A stretch of 20,166 bases of DNA from Pseudomonadota bacterium (lineage in GTDB: Bacteria; Pseudomonadota; Alphaproteobacteria; Rhizobiales; Xanthobacteraceae): NCBI GenBank assembly GCA_023435725.1, contig JAEYRD010000090.1:1-20166 (forward strand), given 5' to 3'. This document shows, one piece after another, positions 1 through 7,853 of this stretch (position 1 is the first letter of the stretch; the number at the start of each line of letters is the position of its first letter). The notes under the pieces were generated by a model. That model saw only the letters and a list, made by a program, of their open reading frames with translations, searched no databases and was not told where the DNA came from. A program made the translations under genes and the position numbers.

Positions 1-25
1 TGAATCACCGCGCCCCTCTTCCTGA

Positions 26-1117
26 TCACGTCTTGTTGCGCATCTTGCTGAGCAGGTAGTTGTCGTAGAAGTTTTCCGCGATCTGCGTGTAGAAGAGCAG
101 CTCCTTCATATACGCGTCGTGGCTCTCTTTGGTCCGCTTGAACAGCTCGCTCTTGGCGGCCAGCTCGTTCAGATGATCCTGGGTCGCGTTGTAGCAGGCC
201 TCCAGCACCGGCTGCGGAAACGCCTTCAGCTCCGCGCCGTTCGCGATCAGGCGTTTCAGCGCCGCCGGATTCACGCTGTCGTATTTCTCGAGCATCCAGG
301 CGCCCGCAGCCGAGGCGGCCTGGTTGACGACCGCCTGGTACTGCTTCGGCAGCGAAGCCCATTTCTCGTCATTGACGATCATGTGCAGCATGGCGCCGCC
401 TTCCCACCAGCCGGGGAAGTAATAGTATTTGGCGACCTTCTGGAAGCCGAGCTTCTCGTCGTCATAGGGACCGACGAACTCGACCGCGTCGAGCGAGCCC
501 TTCTCCAGCGCCGCATAGATGTCGCCGCCCGCGAGCTGCTGCGGCACCACGCCGAGCCGCGCCAGCACATGGCCGCCCATGCCGGCGATGCGGAATTTGA
601 GGCCCTTGAGATCGTCGACGGTCTTGATCTCCTTGCGGAACCAGCCGCCCATCTGCGTGCCGGAGTTGCCGCACAGGATGGCGTGCGTCTTGAAGGGCTT
701 CAGCGCCTCGTTGGTAAGCTCGGCGCCACCACCGAAATACCACCAGGATTCCTGGTGGCGGTGGTTCATGCCGAACGGCGCGCCGGTGGCGTAGGCCAGC
801 GCCGGCTCCTTGCCGATGTAGAAATACAGCGGCGTCTGCGCCATCTCGACGGTGGCGACGCTGACCGCATCGAGCGCCTGGAGGCCTGGAACGAGCTCGC
901 CGGCGGCAAAGGTCTGGATCTGGAATTTGTTGTCGGTGGCTTCAGCGACATATTTCGCAAAGACCTGCGCCGTGCCGTAGATCGTGTCGAGCGACTTCGG
1001 GAAGCTCGAGGTCAGGCGCCATTTGATCTCGGGCTGCGACTGCGCGATCGCAGGTGCAGCAACCAGCGTCGTCGCGCCGGCGACCGCGCCGCCCTTGAGG
1101 AATGTACGGCGTTTCAT
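26..1117 (-). CDS. TRAP transporter substrate-binding protein, DctP/TakP-like
   Basis: Periplasmic solute receptor of a tripartite ATP-independent (TRAP) transporter, which delivers an organic acid to a DctQM-type membrane complex. The N-terminus is a twin-arginine signal (MKRRTFLKGG, then a hydrophobic stretch ending APAIAQ), so export is probably by Tat. The 363-residue length and segments such as SSFPKSLDTI, AGELVPGLQALDAV, QMGGWFRKEI and VGPYDDEKLGF closely resemble the 2-oxo-acid binding protein TakP of Rhodobacter sphaeroides, as far as I recall that sequence. A 2-oxo acid is therefore a plausible ligand, but this is inference. An AGGGAGA ribosome-binding site precedes the ATG. No DctQ or DctM gene lies in the window; if linked they would be left of position 26. 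Family assignment is firm, ligand is not. Confidence 0.93.
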   Translation of the reverse strand: MKRRTFLKGGAVAGATTLVAAPAIAQSQPEIKWRLTSSFPKSLDTIYGTAQVFAKYVAEATDNKFQIQTFAAGELVPGLQALDAVSVATVEMAQTPLYFYIGKEPALAYATGAPFGMNHRHQESWWYFGGGAELTNEALKPFKTHAILCGNSGTQMGGWFRKEIKTVDDLKGLKFRIAGMGGHVLARLGVVPQQLAGGDIYAALEKGSLDAVEFVGPYDDEKLGFQKVAKYYYFPGWWEGGAMLHMIVNDEKWASLPKQYQAVVNQAASAAGAWMLEKYDSVNPAALKRLIANGAELKAFPQPVLEACYNATQDHLNELAAKSELFKRTKESHDAYMKELLFYTQIAENFYDNYLLSKMRNKT

Positions 1118-1228
1118 GGTGGGGTCTCTCCCTGAAAGTAAGTTTCAAACATATCGGCCCGAGGCCACGGCCTTCGCGGACCGTTTGCCCGTTCCTATAG
1201 CGGAGTTCAAGCTGCGAGCGGAAGGCCA

Positions 1229-1259
1229 ATAGCCTGGATGGAGCGCAGCACGATACGGG
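1229..1259 (+). repeat. Degenerate REP sequence, same family as the RAYT-flanking REPs
   Basis: This 31-nt stretch matches the REP flanking the transposase at 17147-17178 (read on the minus strand) at 25 of 31 positions by eye, including the core GGATGGAGCGCAGC. The leading GTAG is ATAG here, and the far end continues into GGGCTAC. It lies between the TRAP receptor gene and the DUF982 gene. It is probably an old, decayed copy. Confidence 0.7.
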
Positions 1260-1280
1260 CTACTGGCTACGATGTGCCCT

Positions 1281-1538
1281 TTAGAGCAGCTTTGCGCTGA
1301 CGAACAGCGCGCGCACGGCGTTGGTCGCCTGCACCGCCAGCATGGCGTTGTCAGCGGCGCCTTCCAGGGCCGCGACAGCGTCCTCGTGCAGGGCGCGGAA
1401 TTCCATCCATTCGACCGACTTGAAGTTGGTGAGGAATTGATAGGCTTGGCCGACGGACGCAATCGCCAGCGTGTCTCCGTTCAGCTTGATCTTGAACGTC
1501 GTGCGCAGCGGGGTCTCGGAACTTGATGGATCGCTCAT
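1281..1538 (-). CDS. DUF982-like small protein
   Basis: An 85-residue protein with no signal peptide or membrane segment. The pattern FKIKLNGDTLAIASVGQAYQFL followed by about 30 residues with an ALEGAADNA segment and a C-terminal helix fits the rhizobial DUF982 family, whose members carry a short beta-hairpin, a conserved V..A..FL element and an AL.G element. These are abundant in Bradyrhizobium and Rhizobium, and their function is unknown. The upstream ribosome-binding site is weak. It stands alone between a REP-containing gap and the transpeptidase-like gene. The family call is by motif recall and moderately sure. Confidence 0.7.
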   Translation of the reverse strand: MSDPSSSETPLRTTFKIKLNGDTLAIASVGQAYQFLTNFKSVEWMEFRALHEDAVAALEGAADNAMLAVQATNAVRALFVSAKLL

Positions 1539-1611
1539 GGGCTGCTTCTGGACGAGGACGGCTTAACGAAGGGGAAACGCCAGCCTCCCCGCCGTCCCTG
1601 CAAATACAATA

Positions 1612-2661
1612 TCAGGAGTCGGTGCTGGCGCGCTGCGAGGCAGTCGCCGATCCGCTCAGGCTCGGCACCACGACGAGGCGGTTGAACTCGCCATTGTCCC
1701 AGGCCTTGAGGAAGCGGTCGTAGTCCTTGATCGAGACACAACCGTTGGAATCGCCGCGCGGTCCAAGCATGTAGCTATGGGTGAGCAGACCGACACGGCC
1801 GAGTGCGCTGGTGCCCTCGGTAGGCGTCAAGCGCAGTGCGCGGATACCGTGGAACAGCTTTTCGCGCGGCTTCAGGTCGTAGGTCGCAGGCGGGGTCGCA
1901 CCGACCATGCGCTGGTCGACGTGATCAGGGTCGTCCATCAGCGCGCCCATGCCCGAATGCGCTTCCAGCGCCACGCCGCTCGGCAGGTAAAGCGCCTTGG
2001 CCTTGATGTCATAGACCGCAGTCCGCGAATCGTAGCCGAGGGCAGCAAGGTCCGGCCCCTTCGCGAACAGGCCGCTGTCCGGCGTCAGCGAGGCGAGCTT
2101 GATCTTGTCTTTGAATTTCTCGAAGAAGTTGCGGTTGTCGACCCTTGGGGAGGTGTCGGCATAGGCTTGGCTCGAGGCGATCTGGGCCGAGAAGTCCGCC
2201 TGGACCGGCCGCGAGCGCGGCATCGGCACGGCGTCGGCGCGCTGCGACGGCTTCGCCTCTTCGGCTGCGGGCTGCTCGCCATCGGTCAGGGTCGAGCGCC
2301 AGTCGTCGCCTTGGAGTCTCTGGGCGAGCATCGCCTTGGCGTCGCGAAGCTTGAGCTGGACCGCATTGAGGGCGGAGCGCTCCAACGACCGCAAGCCGGA
2401 GTCACGAGCGGCCTGGCCACCAGATGCCGAAGCGAAACGATCGTCAAACGAAGGGGCATTCGCCGGCGGCAACGCGGCGGAGACCAGCGGGGTCGAATCG
2501 CCAAAATTCGTATCGCCGAAATTTGTATCGCCCAAGTCCGTGACCCAGGCGGCGGCACCGAGCGCCAGTGCGAGGGCAGCCAAAGACAGCATTATTGTCT
2601 CGGCTCGCCCAATACGGCGGCGCGACAACAGCCTCTCGGCTCGTGCGGCGTCGGAAACCAT
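1612..2661 (-). CDS. Membrane-anchored L,D-transpeptidase-like protein (DUF2778)
   Basis: A 349-residue protein. Residues about 22-40 form one N-terminal membrane anchor with an Arg-rich cytoplasmic head, followed by a low-complexity Ala/Pro-rich linker and a C-terminal catalytic domain (about 215-335). The domain carries H295 and the S305-N-G-C308 motif, the His and Cys expected of YkuD-type L,D-transpeptidases. DUF2778 is related to the peptidoglycan-targeting Tlde1 toxins of type VI secretion, but here the N-terminal anchor and absence of any secretion genes favour a cell-wall role in the periplasm. Residues 44-56 hold a short tandem repeat (GDTNF twice, then GDS), mirrored by 15-bp DNA repeats near 2495-2540. 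GGGGAT just upstream of the ATG is a possible ribosome-binding site. A later start at M24 would shorten the cytoplasmic head. Confidence 0.85.
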   Translation of the reverse strand: MVSDAARAERLLSRRRIGRAETIMLSLAALALALGAAAWVTDLGDTNFGDTNFGDSTPLVSAALPPANAPSFDDRFASASGGQAARDSGLRSLERSALNAVQLKLRDAKAMLAQRLQGDDWRSTLTDGEQPAAEEAKPSQRADAVPMPRSRPVQADFSAQIASSQAYADTSPRVDNRNFFEKFKDKIKLASLTPDSGLFAKGPDLAALGYDSRTAVYDIKAKALYLPSGVALEAHSGMGALMDDPDHVDQRMVGATPPATYDLKPREKLFHGIRALRLTPTEGTSALGRVGLLTHSYMLGPRGDSNGCVSIKDYDRFLKAWDNGEFNRLVVVPSLSGSATASQRASTDS

Positions 2662-2787
2662 CAGATCCCCAAGTCGATCCCCGGGAGCATACCCACCCCA
2701 CCCGGAGACTCTCTCTAATACCAGCTACCACATTGGGAGCCAAAAGTTAGGCATAATCGCGACCATCACTGCACGCCAAGGTATCTA

Positions 2788-3225
2788 ATGACCGCCTCTT
2801 TCGATCTAGAGCGCTTCGTCCAGGCCCAAAACCCGGTTTATCGCGCCGTCCTCGGGGAGCTCGGCCGGGGCCGGAAGCAGAGCCACTGGATGTGGTTCGT
2901 CTTCCCGCAGATCGCGGGCCTCGGCTTCAGCGCCATGTCCCAGCGCTATGCCATCGCCTCGCGCGAAGAGGCCGAGGCCTACCTCGCCCACCCCGTGCTC
3001 GGTCCGCGCCTGATCGAATGCACGAGGCTCGTGCTCGCCGTCGAGGGACGGACCATCAACGCGATCCTCGGCGCGCCGGATGACGCCAAATTCCGCTCAT
3101 CGATGACGCTGTTCGGCGCAGTGTCCGACGAGCCGGTCTTCAATCAGGCACTCACCCGATATTTCGCAGGCGAGCGCGATGGCGCCACACTGGATATCCT
3201 CCGCAAGCTCGATCGATCGGCGTAG
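2788..3225 (+). CDS. DUF1810 family protein
   Basis: A 145-residue soluble protein matching the full length of the DUF1810 family (COG5579). Diagnostic segments are FDLERFVQAQNPVY at the start, then KQSHWMWFVFPQIAGLG, SQRYAIAS..EA.AYL.HP.LG.RL.EC, and DD.KFRSSMTLF. It has no signal peptide or membrane segment. The biochemical function of the family is not established to my knowledge. An AAGG element lies 8 bases before the ATG. It reads divergently from the transpeptidase-like gene and its stop codon is only 9 bases from the stop of the convergent crotonase gene, leaving no room for a separate terminator. Confidence 0.9.
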   Translation: MTASFDLERFVQAQNPVYRAVLGELGRGRKQSHWMWFVFPQIAGLGFSAMSQRYAIASREEAEAYLAHPVLGPRLIECTRLVLAVEGRTINAILGAPDDAKFRSSMTLFGAVSDEPVFNQALTRYFAGERDGATLDILRKLDRSA

Positions 3226-3234
3226 CGCCTCAGC

Positions 3235-4011
3235 TCAGCGTCCCTGGAAGACGGCAGCGCGCCGCTCGATGAAGGATTGAATGCCCTCCTTCGCGTCCGC
3301 GCTGCCGAGCACGCGATCGCGGATCTTCGGGATGTAGGCGATCGCTGCCGCCTCGCCGCCTTCGATATATTTGGCCGCCGCTTCCTTGGTGACCTGGATG
3401 CCGAGCGGCGCGTTGCGCGCGATGATGGCGGCAAGCGCCATCGCCCGCTCGACCTGCTCTCCCGGCGGCACGACCTCCTGAACGAGGCCGATAGCGTGGG
3501 CCCGCTCAGCCGAAAACTCGTCGCACAGCAACAGGTGGTACATCGCATCGCCCCAGCCCGCGCGCGACAGGAAGCGGAAATGCGCGCCGCCGAGCGGTGC
3601 GATGCCGCGCTTGGCCTCCATCTGGGAGAAGCGCGCGTCTGCAGCCGCGACCACGATATCGCCAGCGAGCATCAGCTCGATACCGATCGTGAACACGATA
3701 CCCTGCACGGCGGTGACGATCGGTTTGCGGCAGCGCTTGGCAAGCCCGAACGGATCGACGTTGCCCTCCTTGACGTTACGCTTCTCCGCGGTCGGGCCGA
3801 AGAATTTCGGCATGTCGAGACCGGCGGTGAAATCCCTGCCCTCGGCGCAGATCACGCCGGCACGGTAAGTCTCGTTGTCATGCAGCTGGGTCAGCGCATC
3901 GGACAATTGCTCCATCATCGCCGGCGTGAACGCGTTCTTCTTCGCGGCATTGTCGATGATGATCTTGAGGACGTGGTCGCGCACCTCGGTGCGGATCTGA
4001 CCTTCGCTCAT
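3235..4011 (-). CDS. Enoyl-CoA hydratase/isomerase family protein (crotonase)
   Basis: A 258-residue crotonase-fold protein, the usual length. FTAGLDM (61-67) is the first oxyanion-hole segment. E112 in TIGIELMLAGD and E132 in FSQMEAKRG align with the two catalytic glutamates of mitochondrial enoyl-CoA hydratase, so hydratase or isomerase chemistry is possible. The exact acyl-CoA substrate cannot be read from sequence. I chose the ATG at 4011 because GGAGAG sits 7 bases upstream. An in-frame ATG at 4077 would place the reading frame through an operator and remove the divergent promoter. The gene is divergent from a TetR regulator across a 131-bp gap with two operator-like palindromes, so it is probably controlled by it. 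Confidence 0.92.
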   Translation of the reverse strand: MSEGQIRTEVRDHVLKIIIDNAAKKNAFTPAMMEQLSDALTQLHDNETYRAGVICAEGRDFTAGLDMPKFFGPTAEKRNVKEGNVDPFGLAKRCRKPIVTAVQGIVFTIGIELMLAGDIVVAAADARFSQMEAKRGIAPLGGAHFRFLSRAGWGDAMYHLLLCDEFSAERAHAIGLVQEVVPPGEQVERAMALAAIIARNAPLGIQVTKEAAAKYIEGGEAAAIAYIPKIRDRVLGSADAKEGIQSFIERRAAVFQGR

Positions 4012-4062
4012 TCGCTTCTCTCCATGACGATGTTGACTTGGCGCCCTGCCCCTGCGCTCAAT

Positions 4063-4078
4063 TATGACGCGCGTCATA
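4063..4078. promoter_or_regulatory. Operator 1, perfect 16-bp palindrome
   Basis: TATGACGCGCGTCATA is a perfect 16-bp palindrome in the divergent gap between the crotonase and TetR genes. Its size and placement fit a TetR-family operator. It covers the candidate -10 region of the minus-strand promoter. Confidence 0.75.
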
Positions 4079-4103
4079 TTTCAACTTGCCTCGCCTATGT
4101 CAA
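4075..4103 (-). promoter_or_regulatory. Candidate promoter for the crotonase gene
   Basis: On the minus strand TTGACA (4103-4098), a perfect -35 hexamer, is followed after 17 bp by AATATG (4080-4075). Operator 2 overlaps the -35 element and operator 1 overlaps the -10 element, so one regulator could close both directions. The -10 match is weak. Confidence 0.4.
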
Positions 4104-4113
4104 GCGTCATAGT
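4085..4113 (+). promoter_or_regulatory. Candidate promoter for the TetR-hydratase unit
   Basis: TTGCCT (4085-4090) and CATAGT (4108-4113) are separated by 17 bp, a reasonable vegetative sigma-factor spacing. Operator 2 overlaps the spacer and -10 element, which would give autorepression. Predicted by eye only. Confidence 0.4.
4096..4111. promoter_or_regulatory. Operator 2, imperfect copy of operator 1
   Basis: TATGTCAAGCGTCATA matches operator 1 at 13 of 16 positions, with an identical right half (GCGTCATA). It starts 33 bp after operator 1, about three helical turns, so two dimers could bind the same face. The outer bases extend its dyad to CTATG...CATAG (4095-4112). It ends 31 bp before the TetR start codon. 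Confidence 0.7.
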
Positions 4114-4142
4114 GTGATTCTCGAGCAAATCTTGGACCTCCG

Positions 4143-4754
4143 ATGACCACCACCACACGCGACAAGATGATCGCCGGCGCCGCCGACTTGATGAGCCGCC
4201 GCGGTGTCAATGCCACCAGCATGCGCGACATCGTTCGCCATACGGCGACGCCGCGCGGCTCGATCAGTCACCACTTTCCGGAGGGCAAGCGGCAATTGAT
4301 CACCGAAGCCGTGACCTTCGCGGGCAAGCAGGTGTCCATTCCCCTGGAGAAGGCCATGAACGAACGCGGCGTGATCGGTGGCCTCAGAGCTTTCGTCGCG
4401 TCATGGCGTCGCCGGCTGGAAGCGACCGGCTTCGAGGCCGGCTGTCCGGTGCTCGCCGTCGCTGTCGACCGCTATGTCGGCGAAGCCTCCGACAAGGACG
4501 ACGAGACGGCGCAGCAGCATCTGCTCCACCTCGCCGACGGCGTGTTCGCCGATTGGCGGCAGATCATGCGTGCAGCCTTGCAGCGCGAAGGGCTGGCTGC
4601 AGAACGGGCGGAGCGGCTTGCGACGCTCGTCGTCGCCTCGATCGAAGGCACGGTCGCGATGTGCCGCGCAAGCCGCAGCGCGGACGCGCTCGACCAGGTT
4701 CAAGAGGAGCTGGAGACGATCCTGTCCGACGCCCTCGCCCGCACAACCGGATAG
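4143..4754 (+). CDS. TetR/AcrR family transcriptional regulator (YxaF/LmrA-like)
   Basis: A 203-residue one-component repressor. Residues about 5-50 form the DNA-binding domain: RDKMIAGAADLMSRRGVNATSM leads into the helix-turn-helix DIVRHTATPRGSISHHFPEGK. The C-terminal ligand domain carries GCPVLAVAVD (about 100-109), typical of the LmrA/YxaF branch. It probably binds the two palindromes directly upstream and represses both itself with the hydratase gene and the divergent crotonase gene. Its ligand is unknown; a pathway intermediate is the natural guess. The next gene starts 15 bases after its stop, so the two are likely co-transcribed. Confidence 0.93.
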   Translation: MTTTTRDKMIAGAADLMSRRGVNATSMRDIVRHTATPRGSISHHFPEGKRQLITEAVTFAGKQVSIPLEKAMNERGVIGGLRAFVASWRRRLEATGFEAGCPVLAVAVDRYVGEASDKDDETAQQHLLHLADGVFADWRQIMRAALQREGLAAERAERLATLVVASIEGTVAMCRASRSADALDQVQEELETILSDALARTTG

Positions 4755-4769
4755 AACGGATACGCCCCG

Positions 4770-5555
4770 ATGGACTTGAGCCTGCAACGCGAACTCGCCC
4801 GCCACCTCGCCAATCTGCGTCGCGAGGGCCGCCAACAAAGCGGCCTCGATGCGCGGCTGGTGCCACCGGACGCCGACACCGCGTATCGCGTCGCACAGAT
4901 GGTGGAAGAGGAATTGGGCTGGGGTGTCGTCGGCTGGAAGATCGCCGGCATGAAGCCCGGGCTCCAGCGCCAGCTGCGCACGTCCTCGCCGATCTACGGC
5001 CGGGTGTTCGCGCCCCTGATCAAGGACTCGCCCGCGAGCGTCGAACACGTCAGGCAATGCAGCCCGATTCCGGAAGTCGAGTACCAGGCGCGTCTCGGCG
5101 CCGATCTGCCGCCGCGCGCCAAGCCCTATACGGTGCAAGAGGTCGGCGATGCCGTCGCTTCGCTGCATCCGGGAATCGAACTTGCCGAGTGCCGCTTCGT
5201 TCACGACGCGGCCTTTCCGCCGATGCCGGCGATCCTGGCTGATGGTGCCGGATCGGGAACGATCGTACTTGGAGAGGCCATCACCGACTGGCGCAACCGC
5301 GACATCGCGAATCAGGAGGTCGTCCTCAATTGCAACGGCGCCATGAGGCGCCGCGGCAGCGCTGCGGAGGCGATCGATCATCCGCTGGTACCGCTCGCCT
5401 GGCTCGCCAACGAGTTGTCGCGGACCGGCATCGGCCTCAGTGCCGGCCAGACGATCAGCACCGGAACGCTCACAGGCATGCTGCGGCCAAAACCCGGCGA
5501 GACTTACGTCGCCGATTTCGGCCCCCTGGGAACCGTGAGCGCGACCTACACCTAG
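4770..5555 (+). CDS. 2-keto-4-pentenoate hydratase-like protein (MhpD/FAH superfamily)
   Basis: A 261-residue protein of the usual MhpD length. These enzymes hydrate 2-hydroxypenta-2,4-dienoate-type intermediates of aromatic meta-cleavage or decarboxylate related oxo acids, using Mg2+ or Mn2+. Visible motifs are GWKIAG (55-60), E102-x-E104 in PEVEYQARLG and E137 in GIELAE, which correspond to the three acidic metal ligands. ADGAGSGTIVLG and the C-terminal SAGQTISTGTLTG complete the fold signature. The gene follows the TetR gene by 15 bases with only a weak ribosome-binding site. No ring-cleavage dioxygenase, aldolase or dehydrogenase partner is in the window, so the actual pathway is open; a role beside the crotonase is inferred from shared regulation. 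Confidence 0.9.
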   Translation: MDLSLQRELARHLANLRREGRQQSGLDARLVPPDADTAYRVAQMVEEELGWGVVGWKIAGMKPGLQRQLRTSSPIYGRVFAPLIKDSPASVEHVRQCSPIPEVEYQARLGADLPPRAKPYTVQEVGDAVASLHPGIELAECRFVHDAAFPPMPAILADGAGSGTIVLGEAITDWRNRDIANQEVVLNCNGAMRRRGSAAEAIDHPLVPLAWLANELSRTGIGLSAGQTISTGTLTGMLRPKPGETYVADFGPLGTVSATYT

Positions 5556-5630
5556 ACGAATGGACACATGCCCGCGTGGCATGCCGGCCGGCAGCGTAAA
5601 CCCGGGATTAACACCGGCTACCTATCGTCC

Positions 5631-5647
5631 GGAGAAAATTATTCTCC
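5631..5647. promoter_or_regulatory. Short inverted repeat upstream of the chemoreceptor gene
   Basis: GGAGAA and TTCTCC form a 6-bp dyad with a 5-base AT-rich spacer, 24 bases before the chemoreceptor start codon. It could be a small operator or a leader hairpin. There is no direct evidence for either. Confidence 0.3.
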
Positions 5648-5671
5648 ACCTGCGCAAATGCCGGACAGACC

Positions 5672-7753
5672 ATGAAAATCGGTACGCTCCTGACTACAGC
5701 GATAGTCTCGCTCTCGACCGTGGGCGGCGGTCTCGCCGTCTACGTCGCCGTGACGAAATACCAGACGATGGACAGGATAGCCGAAGCGCAAGGCAGGCTT
5801 GCGATCGTCCGCGCCGCCAGCGACATCCCGCGCTATCTCAACCCCGAGCGCGGCTTTGCCACCAACATCCTCTATGGACCCGCGAGCGTCGACCCGGCGC
5901 ATCTCACCGAGCACGAAAAGCTGCGCAAGCAGACCGATGGCGCCCGCGACAAGTTGAACGCGCTGCGCAAGGAACTGCCCGGCTCGCTCGACGACGGCAA
6001 CACCATCGGCAGCGAGATCGACGTCATCAATTCGAAATTCACCGCGCTGCGCGAGGCCATCGACAAGGCGATCGCCGGGCCGGCAGACGCGCGCAAGGAC
6101 GCCGCCAAGAAGGTCGTCGCCGACAATGCCGTGCTCAACGCCGGTGTGACCGCGCTGCTCAACGAGCAGGTCCGCCGCATGGCGATCCTGAACGGCGATG
6201 CCTACCGACAGGCCAACTACGCCAACATCGCCATGACGCTGCGCGACATCGGCGGCCTGAATGCGAGCGTGCACAAGAACCTCGTCGGCGGCAAGAAAGT
6301 GGGAACCGATGCCGAGAAGGCCGACGTCGCCCGCATGCAGGGCCGCAACGACCAGATCGTGATGTCGCTACTGGAGCTGCGCGGCAATCCCGCGACGCCG
6401 GCCAACGTCGGCGCCGCGCTGGAGACGATGAACTCGCGCTACGTCGAGGAATTCGGCCGCGAGCTCAAGCTCGTCAAGGACGGCGCCGTCAGCGGCAAAT
6501 ACGACCACGACGTCGAGACCTACTACGCGGCTTCGCAGCGCGGCCTCGGGTCGATCATCGGCGTCCGCGACGCACTCTACGACAACGCCGAACAGATTCT
6601 CGCCGGCGCCTCCTCCGCCGCGCGCACCAGCTTCACGATCGCACTCGCCGGCCTCGTCGCCGTGCTGATCGCCAGCGCCGGCCTCATCGTGATGGTTCGC
6701 CGCCGCGTCTGCGCCCCGATCGTCAGCCTGACGACCCGGATGTCGCGGCTCGCCGACGGTGACGTTGCGGAAAGCATCCCCGGCGCCGATCGCTCCGACG
6801 AGATCGGGGCGATGGCCGCCGCGGTTCAGGTCTTCAAGGACAACATGATCCGGGCCGACCGGCTCGCGGCCGAGAAGCAGACCGAGAACGACGGCAAGAT
6901 GCGCCGCGCACAGACGCTCGACGGCCTCACCCGCGCGTTCGAAGCCAAGGTCACCGAACTCGTCGGCGGTCTCTCCCGGGCCTCCTCCACGATGGAGAGC
7001 ACCGCACAGTCGATGACCTCGACGGCGTCCCAGACCAACAGCCAGGCCGCGGTCGTCGCCGCCGCCTCACAGCAGACCTCGACCAACGTGCAGACGGTCG
7101 CCAGCGCCACCGAAGAGCTGACCTCCTCGATCTCGGAGATCGGCCGTCAGGTGGCGCAGTCCACCGAGATCGCGGCCCGCGCCGTCGACAATGCCCGCCG
7201 CACCGGCGACACCGCACGCGCGCTCGCCGAGGGCGCGCAGAAGATCGGCGACGTCGTCACGCTGATCCAGAGCATCGCCGAGCAAACCAATTTGCTGGCG
7301 CTGAACGCGACCATCGAGGCCGCCCGCGCCGGCGATGCCGGCCGCGGCTTTGCGGTCGTCGCGTCCGAGGTGAAGTCGCTGGCCGGCCAGACCGCGAAGG
7401 CCACCACTGAAATCTCCGAGCAGATCACGGCAATCCAGACTGCGAGCGACGAAACCGTGGCCGCGATCCGCAACGTCGCCGACGTCATCGCCGAGATCGA
7501 CCAGATCGGGACCGCGATTGCCGCCGCGATCGAGCAGCAGGGCTCGGCGACCAAGGAGATCGCCCGCAGTGTTCAGGAGGCCGCCCGCGGCACCCAGGAA
7601 GTCAACACCAACATATCAGGCGTGCAACGCGCCGCCGACGACACCGGCGCGGCCGCCAAAGAGGTGCTGGGTGCGGCCGAGCAGCTCTCGACGCAGTCGC
7701 GCGATCTCGCCGGACAGTTCGATCGCTTCCTCGGCGAAGTCAGGGCCGCGTAG
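5672..7753 (+). CDS. Methyl-accepting chemotaxis protein
   Basis: A 693-residue transmembrane chemoreceptor. TM1 is about residues 4-27 and TM2 about 320-343, enclosing a ~290-residue helical periplasmic sensor domain whose ligand I cannot identify. A HAMP domain follows (about 344-396, with PIVSLTTRMSRLADGDV and DEIGAMAAAVQVFKD), then the cytoplasmic coiled-coil signalling domain. Its hairpin tip, IAEQTNLLALNATIEAARAG from residue 535 onward, is the conserved CheA/CheW contact site. There is no C-terminal CheR/CheB-tethering pentapeptide. The protein ends ...LGEVRAA, and its TAG stop codon is also the first three bases of a 103-bp repeat. It has no chemotaxis neighbours in the window and is an orphan receptor. 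Confidence 0.96.
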   Translation: MKIGTLLTTAIVSLSTVGGGLAVYVAVTKYQTMDRIAEAQGRLAIVRAASDIPRYLNPERGFATNILYGPASVDPAHLTEHEKLRKQTDGARDKLNALRKELPGSLDDGNTIGSEIDVINSKFTALREAIDKAIAGPADARKDAAKKVVADNAVLNAGVTALLNEQVRRMAILNGDAYRQANYANIAMTLRDIGGLNASVHKNLVGGKKVGTDAEKADVARMQGRNDQIVMSLLELRGNPATPANVGAALETMNSRYVEEFGRELKLVKDGAVSGKYDHDVETYYAASQRGLGSIIGVRDALYDNAEQILAGASSAARTSFTIALAGLVAVLIASAGLIVMVRRRVCAPIVSLTTRMSRLADGDVAESIPGADRSDEIGAMAAAVQVFKDNMIRADRLAAEKQTENDGKMRRAQTLDGLTRAFEAKVTELVGGLSRASSTMESTAQSMTSTASQTNSQAAVVAAASQQTSTNVQTVASATEELTSSISEIGRQVAQSTEIAARAVDNARRTGDTARALAEGAQKIGDVVTLIQSIAEQTNLLALNATIEAARAGDAGRGFAVVASEVKSLAGQTAKATTEISEQITAIQTASDETVAAIRNVADVIAEIDQIGTAIAAAIEQQGSATKEIARSVQEAARGTQEVNTNISGVQRAADDTGAAAKEVLGAAEQLSTQSRDLAGQFDRFLGEVRAA

Positions 7754-7853
7754 AACCGTTTCCGTTCCGATGGAATCGGAACGAGGCCCTAGATTCCTAT
7801 TCTGACGCGCTTTCGTTACGCGAACCGGTATCGACTTCGCTCGAAAACGCTCT
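7751..7853 (+). repeat. ~100-bp interspersed repeat, copy A, between two convergent genes
   Basis: Homologous along its full length to 18948-19046 and 20003-20106 (opposite orientation). The element starts TAGAACC and ends AAAACGCTCT. The TAG is the stop codon of the chemoreceptor gene, and its last base contributes to the TGA stop of the reductase gene on the other strand, so it fills the convergent gap completely. Bases 7763-7771 and 7775-7783 form a perfect 9-bp stem with a GGA loop. Downstream come the conserved blocks GACGCG...ACGCGAACCGGTAT and CTTCGCTCGAAAACGCTCT. It may act as a terminator. Confidence 0.9.

Noticed and set aside
1612..2661. Interpreting the DUF2778 protein as a type VI secretion toxin
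   Set aside because: It has its own membrane anchor, and no immunity gene or secretion components are nearby. A housekeeping or paralogous cell-wall enzyme is simpler.
4012..4077. Upstream in-frame ATG extension of the crotonase gene
   Set aside because: It would translate through a perfect operator palindrome and lacks a ribosome-binding site; the ATG at 4011 has GGAGAG at good spacing.
4401..5582. Long minus-strand open frame opposite the TetR and hydratase genes
   Set aside because: It crosses two well-supported genes and their junction, and its translation has no family features.
5560..6762. 400-codon plus-strand frame overlapping the chemoreceptor N-terminus
   Set aside because: Arg-rich low-complexity translation in an alternate frame of the chemoreceptor; the chemoreceptor frame carries the TM, HAMP and signalling motifs.
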